NCBI GenBank assembly: GCA_013002375.1
Contig: JABDJW010000191.1
Location: forward strand, 1-5,079
Source of the DNA: Acidimicrobiales bacterium
GTDB lineage: Bacteria > Actinomycetota > Acidimicrobiia > Acidimicrobiales > SHLQ01
Direction of reading: 5' to 3'
Length of the DNA stretch: 5,079 nucleotides
Shown here: piece by piece, positions 1 through 5,079 of the stretch
Position numbering within the stretch: the first letter of the stretch is position 1
Layout of the letters: the number at the start of each line of letters is the position of its first letter
Notes under the pieces: model-generated
Databases searched by the model: none
What the model was told of the DNA's origin: nothing
What the model saw: the letters and a program-made list of their open reading frames with translations, nothing else
Made by a program: the position numbers and the translations under genes

Positions 1-291
1 AGCCAGTTCCTCATCCTCGCCGCCGTCTTGTTCTGCATCGGCGTGTACGGCGTTTTGGCCCGGCGCAACGGCGTCATGGTGCTGATGTCGATCGAACTGA
101 TCCTGAACTCGGTCAACATCAACCTGGTGGCCTTCGGCGCCTACCACAACTCGCTGTCCGGCGAGGTCTTCGCCCTGTTCGTCATTGCCGTCGCGGCGGC
201 CGAGGTCGGTATTGGTCTGGCCCTCGTGCTGCTGATGTACCGCAACTCCAAGACCATCGACTTCTCCGAAGCCGATCTGCTGAAGGGTTAG
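1..291 (+). CDS. nuoK: NADH-quinone oxidoreductase subunit K (NuoK), 5'-truncated by window edge
   Basis: This is a small membrane subunit of complex I (NDH-1), located in the membrane arm next to the quinone-reacting region, where it forms part of the fourth proton path. The frame is open from base 1 and ends at TAG (289-291), giving 96 visible residues. E. coli NuoK has 100, so only about four N-terminal residues lie outside the window. The TTG at 28 is an internal Leu codon, not a start. Three membrane segments are visible, at about residues 3-19, 25-45 and 56-80 of the fragment. The two membrane glutamates essential in the family are present: E32 in MSIELILNS and E68 in AAAEVGIGLAL, matching E. 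coli Glu36 and Glu72. The RRN motif after the first helix is also conserved. It lies 7 bases upstream of nuoL and is probably co-transcribed with it. The C-terminal DLLKG resembles actinobacterial NuoK as I recall it. The identification is very secure. Confidence 0.97.
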   Translation, partial: SQFLILAAVLFCIGVYGVLARRNGVMVLMSIELILNSVNINLVAFGAYHNSLSGEVFALFVIAVAAAEVGIGLALVLLMYRNSKTIDFSEADLLKG

Positions 292-294
292 GGG
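290..294 (+). promoter_or_regulatory. Likely Shine-Dalgarno of nuoL
   Basis: AGGGG overlaps the nuoK stop codon and ends 4 bases before the GTG at 299. A second purine tract, AAGGG at 283-287, lies 11 bases before the same GTG. The first is a little close and the second a little far, so either may serve. Together they favour GTG 299 over the later in-frame GTGs at 323 and 341, which have no comparable upstream purine run. An ATG at 410 would cut into the first membrane helix. Overlap with the nuoK stop suggests translational coupling (inference). Confidence 0.5.
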
Positions 295-298
295 CGCA

Positions 299-2680
299 GT
301 GATCGGATCGGTTCTCTCCAACGTGCTCGCTGCGGGCGACGTGCCCGAGGTCAGCTTCACCAACGACGCCGGCCTGATTCTCAACAACGTCTGGCTCATC
401 CCGGCGGTCATGGCGGCGTCGTTCCTGGCCATCTTGTTCTTCGGCAAGCGCATGCCCAAGGGCGGCTCGGAAATCGGCATCTTCGCCATCGGCCTGTGTT
501 TCCTCTATGCGGTCGTGGCCGGCGTGGCCTGGATCGATCACCGCGACAACTTCGACTACAAAGAAGCCGAAGCCAAGGTCTCCCATTCCGAGGACGGCGA
601 AGCCGCGCCGGGCATCGAAGCGGACACCAACGCTGGCCTGGACGACGGAGTGTCCGGTGCCTTGGCCGATTCGTCGGGTTCGTTCACCACCGCGAGCACC
701 ACGTCGAGTACGGCGGCGGCCTCGTTGGCCGACCCCGAGGAAGGCGCCGAGGCGGGCGAGAAGGAAGAAGAGCACCCGGCGGTCGCCATCCATCGCAGCT
801 TCACCTGGTTCCAGAGCGGCGGCCACGAATTCTCGGTCGGCATGCTGGTCGACGGCCTCAGCATCATGATGCTGTTCGTCGTCACCTTCATCTCGCTGCT
901 GGTGCACATCTACAGCACCGACTACGTCAACGGCGATCGTCGCTACACCCACTTCTTCGCGTTCCTGTCGTTGTTCAGCGCGTCGATGTTGCTCTTGGTG
1001 ATGTCGTCGTCGACCGTGCAGTTCATCACCGCGTGGGAGTTGGTCGGCGTCTGTTCGTTCGCGCTGATCGGGCACTGGTGGGAGGAGAAACCCAACTCCG
1101 ATGCCGCGCTGAAGGCGTTCCTCACCAACCGGGTCGGCGACATCGGCCTGCTCGTCGGCATGATCATTCTGTTCTTCGCCGCCGGTAGCACCTTCGACAT
1201 CTTGACCATCAACGAGAAGGCCGTCGCCGGCGAGATCTCGCACAACCTCCTGCTGTGGGCCTCGCTGTGCCTCACCGCGGCGGTGATGTCGAAGTCGGGT
1301 CAGTTCATCCTGCACACCTGGTTGCCCGACGCCATGGCCGGCCCCACCCCGGTGTCGGCCCTGATCCACGCGGCCACCATGGTCGTCGCCGGCGTGTTCA
1401 TGATCGCCCAGCTCTACCCGGTGTTCTTCGACGGGTACTCGATCGCCGGCTCGAGCATCAATGTCCTGGCCGTCATCGGCTCGATCACCGTGGTCTTCGG
1501 CGGCTTGTTGGCCTTCGTGCAGAACGACATCAAGAAGGTGCTGGCCTACTCGACCGTTTCGCAGCTCGGCTACATGGTGCTGGCCCTGGGCGTCGGCGCC
1601 TGGACCGCCGCGGTCTTCCACCTGTTCACCCACGCCTTCTTCAAGGCCGGCTTGTTCCTCGGGGCCGGCTCGGTCAGCCACTCGGTGCACAGCTTCGACA
1701 TGAAGGAATCGATGGGCGGCATGCGCAAGTTCATGCCCACCACGTTCAAGACCTTCATCATCTGCTCGATCGCGCTCATCGGCATCTTCCCCAGCGCCGG
1801 CTTCTGGTCCAAGGACGAAATCCTGGTCGGAACCGGCGGCCTCGGTTTCGGTGGCGGGAAGGCGAACGGCGATTACCACCTCATGCTGATCATGGGCCTG
1901 ATCGGTGCGGCGCTCACCGCGGCCTACATGACCCGCACGATCTACCTCACCTTCTTCGGCGAGTTCCGGGGCGATACCCACGGCCACGGCGACCCGCACG
2001 AATCGGGCCCCCGTATCACCATCCCGCTGATCATCTTGTCGGTGTTCGCCATCTTCGCCGGCTTCTTGAACCTGCCGACGAAGGACATCTTCCCCGAGAG
2101 CATTCAGGAGCGGTTCGGCCACTTCGTCGAGCCGGTGGCCGCCTACTTCCCGGCCATCGACCACGCCGGGCCGAGCTACGCGCTCGCCGGTATCGCAACC
2201 TTGGTCGGTCTGGCCGGCATCGCCGCGGCCTACTGGTACTACTTCATGAAAGTCGATCGACGCTCGAAGGCGGCGGGCGTGAGCCTCACCGAACTCAGCG
2301 ACGGACCCACCCAGCGCAACGCGCTGGCCAAGGCCGGCCACACGGTGCTGGTCGAGAAGTACTACCTCGACCACCTCTACACCGACGTCATCGCCGGCGG
2401 CACCAAGGGGCCGGTGGCCGACGCGGCCTACGCCTTCAACCAGAAGGGGCTCGACGCCGTGGTTGACGGCGTCGGTCGCACCTCGGTCGCGGTCGGCCAG
2501 GCGGTCTACGACAAGTTCGATCAACCGATCGTCGACGGCGTGGTGAACGCCACCGGCATCGCATCGTCGGAGACCGGCGCGGGCCTGCGCCGCACCCAAA
2601 CCGGCAAGGTGCAGCAGTACGCCGGCTACCTGTTCCTCTCGGCCACCATCCTGGCCGCCATCTTCATCATCATCATCTGA
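299..2680 (+). CDS. nuoL: NADH-quinone oxidoreductase subunit L (NuoL), with enlarged N-terminal loop
   Basis: NuoL is the distal antiporter-like proton-pumping subunit of complex I, whose long lateral helix runs along the membrane arm. The protein has 793 residues, against about 613 in E. coli. Approximate layout: N-terminal extension 1-28; TM1 30-49; TM2 57-79; acidic Ser/Thr-rich insertion 83-158; TM3 183-206; core antiporter-like helices to about 592; TM15 626-650; lateral helix region about 651-770; terminal anchor 774-793, ending in a run of Ile. Channel residues are intact by comparison with remembered E. coli numbering: E247 in TAWELVG (Glu144), K332 in VMSKSGQ (Lys229), H441, H445 and K449 in HLFTHAFFK (His334, His338, Lys342), and K505 in FWSKDEIL (Lys399). 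The family block DAMAGPTPVSALIHAATMV is at 344-362. The GTG start is chosen from upstream purine tracts and because it keeps TM1 whole; the first 28 residues are the least certain part. It is flanked by nuoK and nuoM at 7 and 9 bases, so a single operon is likely. Oddities are the 83-158 insertion and a small Gly-rich loop at 511-523. Confidence 0.97.
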   Translation: MIGSVLSNVLAAGDVPEVSFTNDAGLILNNVWLIPAVMAASFLAILFFGKRMPKGGSEIGIFAIGLCFLYAVVAGVAWIDHRDNFDYKEAEAKVSHSEDGEAAPGIEADTNAGLDDGVSGALADSSGSFTTASTTSSTAAASLADPEEGAEAGEKEEEHPAVAIHRSFTWFQSGGHEFSVGMLVDGLSIMMLFVVTFISLLVHIYSTDYVNGDRRYTHFFAFLSLFSASMLLLVMSSSTVQFITAWELVGVCSFALIGHWWEEKPNSDAALKAFLTNRVGDIGLLVGMIILFFAAGSTFDILTINEKAVAGEISHNLLLWASLCLTAAVMSKSGQFILHTWLPDAMAGPTPVSALIHAATMVVAGVFMIAQLYPVFFDGYSIAGSSINVLAVIGSITVVFGGLLAFVQNDIKKVLAYSTVSQLGYMVLALGVGAWTAAVFHLFTHAFFKAGLFLGAGSVSHSVHSFDMKESMGGMRKFMPTTFKTFIICSIALIGIFPSAGFWSKDEILVGTGGLGFGGGKANGDYHLMLIMGLIGAALTAAYMTRTIYLTFFGEFRGDTHGHGDPHESGPRITIPLIILSVFAIFAGFLNLPTKDIFPESIQERFGHFVEPVAAYFPAIDHAGPSYALAGIATLVGLAGIAAAYWYYFMKVDRRSKAAGVSLTELSDGPTQRNALAKAGHTVLVEKYYLDHLYTDVIAGGTKGPVADAAYAFNQKGLDAVVDGVGRTSVAVGQAVYDKFDQPIVDGVVNATGIASSETGAGLRRTQTGKVQQYAGYLFLSATILAAIFIIII
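545..772 (+). other. Acidic Ser/Thr-rich insertion in NuoL (residues 83-158)
   Basis: This is an in-frame, low-complexity segment between the second membrane helix and the conserved VDGLS block that precedes TM3. Residues 83-158 contain 20 Asp/Glu but only 3 Lys/Arg. The middle (125-142) has 12 Ser/Thr in 18 residues, and the end is nearly all acidic (EEGAEAGEKEEE). No membrane helix or recognised domain is visible, so it is probably disordered. E. coli NuoL has only a short loop here. In known complex I structures this loop faces away from the cytoplasm, so the insertion probably faces outward (inference). The reading frame stays open and the flanks are well-conserved NuoL, so a frameshift or assembly error is unlikely. 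Confidence 0.75.
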
Positions 2681-2683
2681 GGC
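2678..2683 (+). promoter_or_regulatory. Likely Shine-Dalgarno of nuoM overlapping the nuoL stop
   Basis: TGAGGC contains the nuoL stop codon TGA and a GAGG core at 2679-2682, leaving 7 bases before the nuoM ATG at 2690. This is good spacing and supports that start. Because the ribosome terminating nuoL sits on this site, coupled translation of nuoL and nuoM is likely (inference). Confidence 0.6.
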
Positions 2684-2689
2684 AACCGC

Positions 2690-4348
2690 ATGGATCTTCT
2701 GGACAACATCGATGAGAGTTTCATCCAGTACTGGGCACCATCGATCATGGTGTTCCTTCCGCTGCTGGGCGCGGCCGTCCTCATGCTGTGGCCGGTCGGC
2801 AAGGACCGTGACGGCGAGGGCAGCCTGAAGCTGTTTGCCCTGGCCATTTCGATGGCCGTCGGGGCGCTGGCGGTCTGGATCGCAATCGAGTTCGACTACG
2901 ACAACGCCGGCACGTTGCAGTTCTTGCGCAACAGCGAATGGATCGAAGCCATCAACTCCGGCTACACGCTCGGCATCGATGGCATTTCGCTGCCGATGAT
3001 CCTGCTCACCGTCCTCATCGTGCCGCTGTGCATCATCTACTCGTGGGATCACTTCCCCGAACCGCACAACCCCAAGGCGTTCCTGGCCCTGATCCTCGTG
3101 CTCGAGACCGGCATGCTCGGCACGTTCGTGGCCCAAGACCTCATCTTGTTCTTCGTGTTCTTCGAGGTCGTGTTGCTCCCGATGTTCTTCATGATCGCGG
3201 TCTGGGGTGGCGAGGATCGCCGCTACGCCTCGCTGAAGTTCTTCCTCTACACGCTGTTCGGCTCGGCCTTGATGCTGGTCAGCTTCATGGCGGTCTACTT
3301 CCTGGCCGGCGACGAGATCGGCGAGCGCACCTTCAACCTCATCGCGCTGTCCGATTGGGCCGGCGCCGGTTTGGCCCGCAGCACCGGGCTGTGGATCTTC
3401 GGCGGCATGTTCCTCGGCTTCGCCATCAAGGTGCCGATGTTCCCGTTCCACACTTGGCTGCCCGATGCCCACACCCAGGCCCCGACGGTGGGCTCGGTCA
3501 TCTTGGCCGCGGTGTTGCTGAAGCTCGGTACCTACGGCTTCATCCGCATCGCCATCCCGATCCTGCCCGAGGCCGCAGTCGAATGGGCCCCGTTCATCGG
3601 CGTGTTGTCGGTCATCGGCATCATCTACGGCGCGCTCGGTTGTCTCGCCCAGACCGACATGAAACGGCTCATCGCGTTCTCGTCGGTGGCCCACATGGGC
3701 TACGTGATGTTGGGCATCTCCACCCTCACCGACTTCGGCCTCAACGCCGCCGTCTTCGGCATGGTGGCGCACGGCCTCATCACCGGCATGTTGTTCTTCA
3801 TCGCCGGCTCGGTGAAGGAGCGCTGCCACACCCTCGAGATCGAGCGGCTCGGCGGCCTGCTCGTGCAGGCCCCGCGCATGGGCTGGATCCTCGGCTTCTG
3901 CACCATGGCCTCGCTGGGCCTGCCCGGTCTGGCCGGCTTCTGGGGCGAGTTCCCGGCGATCCTGTCGGCCTACAACCCGGCCAACGGCCTCAACGAAACC
4001 CTGTACCGGGTCTTCATGGTGATCGCCGCGCTCGGCACGGTACTGGCCGCCGGCTACCTGCTGTGGCTGCTGCAGCGAACCGCCTTCGGTACGCCGAGCG
4101 ACGAGTTCGCCAACGATCCAGCCATCCACGACGGCACCAAGTTCGAGTATGTCGCCTGGGCGCCGCTGCTGGTGCTGATCGTCGTGCTCGGTTTCTACCC
4201 GAACCTCATCTTCAAGACCTCCGACCCCGCCGTCGGCAATGCGCTGCACCCCTGCCTGTCGGTCGTCGCCGAGGACGATCCGGGGCTCGCGGCCGACTGT
4301 CCCGCGGTCTTCGAATTGAGCATCCCCGATGAGGCGGCGGGCGGCTGA
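2690..4348 (+). CDS. nuoM: NADH-quinone oxidoreductase subunit M (NuoM)
   Basis: NuoM is the middle-to-distal antiporter-like proton-pumping subunit of complex I, between NuoL and NuoN in the membrane arm. The protein has 552 residues; E. coli NuoM has about 509. It is strongly hydrophobic, consistent with the family's 14 membrane helices, the first at about 17-35. The channel residues are all visible with a near-constant offset from remembered E. coli numbering: E159 in FFEVVLLPMFF (Glu144), K247 in FAIKVPMFPFHTWLPDAH (Lys234), K278 in LLKLGTYG (Lys265), and E420 in FWGEFPAI (Glu407). The segment DMKRLIAFSSVAHMGYV at 323-339 is another family block. The ATG at 2690 is supported by GAGG 7 bases upstream, and N-terminal length is close to the family norm. 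Unlike E. coli, it carries a soluble C-terminal tail of about 40 residues after the last helix, with two Cys (522 and 537). Its stop overlaps the nuoN start. NuoL and NuoM are homologous; the PDAHTQAPTVGS motif and gene order identify this one as NuoM. Confidence 0.97.
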   Translation: MDLLDNIDESFIQYWAPSIMVFLPLLGAAVLMLWPVGKDRDGEGSLKLFALAISMAVGALAVWIAIEFDYDNAGTLQFLRNSEWIEAINSGYTLGIDGISLPMILLTVLIVPLCIIYSWDHFPEPHNPKAFLALILVLETGMLGTFVAQDLILFFVFFEVVLLPMFFMIAVWGGEDRRYASLKFFLYTLFGSALMLVSFMAVYFLAGDEIGERTFNLIALSDWAGAGLARSTGLWIFGGMFLGFAIKVPMFPFHTWLPDAHTQAPTVGSVILAAVLLKLGTYGFIRIAIPILPEAAVEWAPFIGVLSVIGIIYGALGCLAQTDMKRLIAFSSVAHMGYVMLGISTLTDFGLNAAVFGMVAHGLITGMLFFIAGSVKERCHTLEIERLGGLLVQAPRMGWILGFCTMASLGLPGLAGFWGEFPAILSAYNPANGLNETLYRVFMVIAALGTVLAAGYLLWLLQRTAFGTPSDEFANDPAIHDGTKFEYVAWAPLLVLIVVLGFYPNLIFKTSDPAVGNALHPCLSVVAEDDPGLAADCPAVFELSIPDEAAGG

Positions 4349-4350
4349 TG
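4331..4350 (+). promoter_or_regulatory. nuoM/nuoN stop-start overlap with weak upstream ribosome site
   Basis: The nuoM stop TGA (4346-4348) and the nuoN ATG (4348-4350) share one base, as TGATG. The nearest purine-rich sequence is GAGGCGG at 4331-4337, 10 bases before the ATG, followed by a GGGCGG at 4339-4344. Neither is a strong, well-spaced site. Reinitiation by the ribosome that has just finished nuoM is therefore a reasonable inference, and would help keep the two subunits in equal amounts. Confidence 0.6.
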
Positions 4351-5079
4351 GTCCTCGACCTCCTCGCCCAGCTTCCGCAGCCGGATTTCGATCGGCCGAC
4401 GCTCGATTGGCACGCGCTCGCGCCCGAGATCACCCTGCTGAGCTTCGGTGCCCTCATCACCCTGCTCGACATCTGGCTGCTCGACCGGGCCAAGGCCCTC
4501 ACGTCGGCGCTCACCGGCATCGCCCTGCTCGCCACCATGGTGCCGATCCTCACCTTGGCGCTGCACGACGATTCCAGTCGGGAGATGTTCGGCGGGGCCT
4601 ATGTCGTCGACGAGTTCTCGTTGATCATGAAGGCGTTGTTCCTCGGCGCCGGCTACGTGGTCGTGCTGCTCAGCACCAACTACGTCGCCGAAGGCGACTA
4701 CTGGGAGAGCGAGTACTACGGGCTGTTGCTGTCGTCGATCCTCGGCATGATCATGATGGCCTCGTCTCGGGATCTCATCTCGATCTTCGTGGCCCTCGAG
4801 CTGCTGTCGATCCCGGCGTATCTGCTCGCCGCCTGGCGCAAGCGCGACGTCAAGAGCAACGAGGCCGGCCTCAAGTACTACCTGATGGGCGTGTTCGCCA
4901 GCGCCATCCTGCTCTACGGCATGTCGCTGTTGTACGGCTCCACCGGCTCGACCATCCTGGCCGACATTGCCCAGGCCGCCGATCTGGGAGCGGCCGATTC
5001 CCCGGCCTACATCACGTTGGGCATCGTGTTCGTCGTCGCCGGGTTCGCGTTCAAGGTCTCGGCCGTACCGTTCCACAAC
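4348..5079 (+). CDS. nuoN: NADH-quinone oxidoreductase subunit N (NuoN), 3'-truncated by window edge
   Basis: NuoN is the antiporter-like proton-pumping subunit nearest the hydrophilic arm of complex I. The window holds 244 codons with no stop, about half of a normal NuoN (E. coli about 485 aa). Read from ATG 4348 it begins MVLDLLAQLP. Membrane segments appear at about residues 26-45, 50-72, 90-110, 123-138, 142-162, 174-197 and 219-240. Family charged residues are present: E151 in VALELLSIPAYLL (E. coli Glu133), K176 in AGLKYYLMG (Lys158), and K236 in FAFKVSAVPFH (Lys217), by remembered numbering. The fragment ends exactly at the PFH of the conserved motif normally followed by Trp-Thr/Ala-Pro-Asp. 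The start follows from the one-base overlap with nuoM and from an N-terminus of roughly family length, about 18 residues longer than E. coli before Glu133. Identification is secure; the second half, including the later membrane Lys, cannot be assessed. Confidence 0.95.
   Translation, partial: MVLDLLAQLPQPDFDRPTLDWHALAPEITLLSFGALITLLDIWLLDRAKALTSALTGIALLATMVPILTLALHDDSSREMFGGAYVVDEFSLIMKALFLGAGYVVVLLSTNYVAEGDYWESEYYGLLLSSILGMIMMASSRDLISIFVALELLSIPAYLLAAWRKRDVKSNEAGLKYYLMGVFASAILLYGMSLLYGSTGSTILADIAQAADLGAADSPAYITLGIVFVVAGFAFKVSAVPFHN

Noticed and set aside
1979..2008. His-containing loop of NuoL (H561, H563, H567) as a metal site
   Set aside because: His- and Gly-rich loops at this place between TM13 and TM14 are familiar in many bacterial NuoL proteins, so nothing specific supports a metal site.
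1255..2466. A 403-residue plus-strand frame inside nuoL
   Set aside because: It is a different-phase shadow rich in Arg, His and Gly with no membrane helices, overlapping unmistakable NuoL sequence.
2249..2610. Apparent extension of the NuoL lateral helix region compared with E. coli
   Set aside because: The DQPIVDGVVN-type segment before the QTG motif is, as I recall, usual in actinobacterial and cyanobacterial NuoL-type subunits, so it is not a local oddity.
2661..2677. ATC triplet run at the end of nuoL as a repeat or slippage site
   Set aside because: Only four consecutive ATC codons, encoding Ile in the terminal membrane anchor; too short to call a repeat element.
182..4249. A giant 1355-residue minus-strand protein
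   Set aside because: It is in codon register with nuoL and nuoM, hydrophilic and compositionally what the reverse complement of membrane-protein codons gives, has no recognisable domain, and spans several intact conserved genes.
2938..4332. A 464-residue plus-strand frame inside nuoM
   Set aside because: Arg/His/Pro-rich out-of-frame translation of GC-rich DNA; NuoM in the other frame carries all family motifs.
4195..5076. A 293-residue minus-strand frame opposite nuoN
   Set aside because: Same register and composition explanation as the larger antisense frame; the sense strand encodes clear NuoN with conserved charged residues.

Overview
This window is a continuous, gene-dense piece of a respiratory complex I (NADH:quinone oxidoreductase, NDH-1) operon on the + strand: the end of nuoK, complete nuoL, complete nuoM, and the first half of nuoN. 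The DNA is GC-rich, with a strong preference for C or G in third codon positions. The Leu codons TTA and CTA and the Ser codon TCA appear to be absent from nuoL, nuoM and the visible nuoN. The base composition, the gene order, the ...DLLKG end of NuoK and the NuoM size (552 aa) suggest a high-GC Actinomycetota member, possibly an Acidimicrobiia-type lineage. That placement is inference from memory of the families, not from a search.

Layout: nuoK runs off the left edge (its first four or so codons are missing) and ends at 291. After 7 bases nuoL begins at a GTG (299-2680). After 9 more bases nuoM begins (2690-4348), with its likely Shine-Dalgarno sequence overlapping the nuoL stop codon. The nuoM stop overlaps the nuoN ATG by one base (TGATG), and nuoN runs off the right edge. 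No intergenic stretch exceeds 9 bases. I see no promoter, terminator, RNA gene, repeat array, CRISPR or mobile element.

Together these genes encode the membrane arm of complex I. NuoL, NuoM and NuoN are the three antiporter-like (Mrp-related) proton-pumping subunits. NuoK contributes to the fourth proton path near the quinone site. The charged residues known to form the proton channels are all present wherever the window covers them, so the complex looks functional.

The main non-standard feature is a long, acidic, Ser/Thr-rich insertion in NuoL between the second membrane helix and the core fold, making this NuoL 793 aa against about 613 in E. coli. A 4-kb antisense reading frame (182-4249) is best explained as a codon-usage artefact. 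I found no evidence for a new biological system here; this is an ordinary core-metabolism region with a few lineage-specific elaborations.
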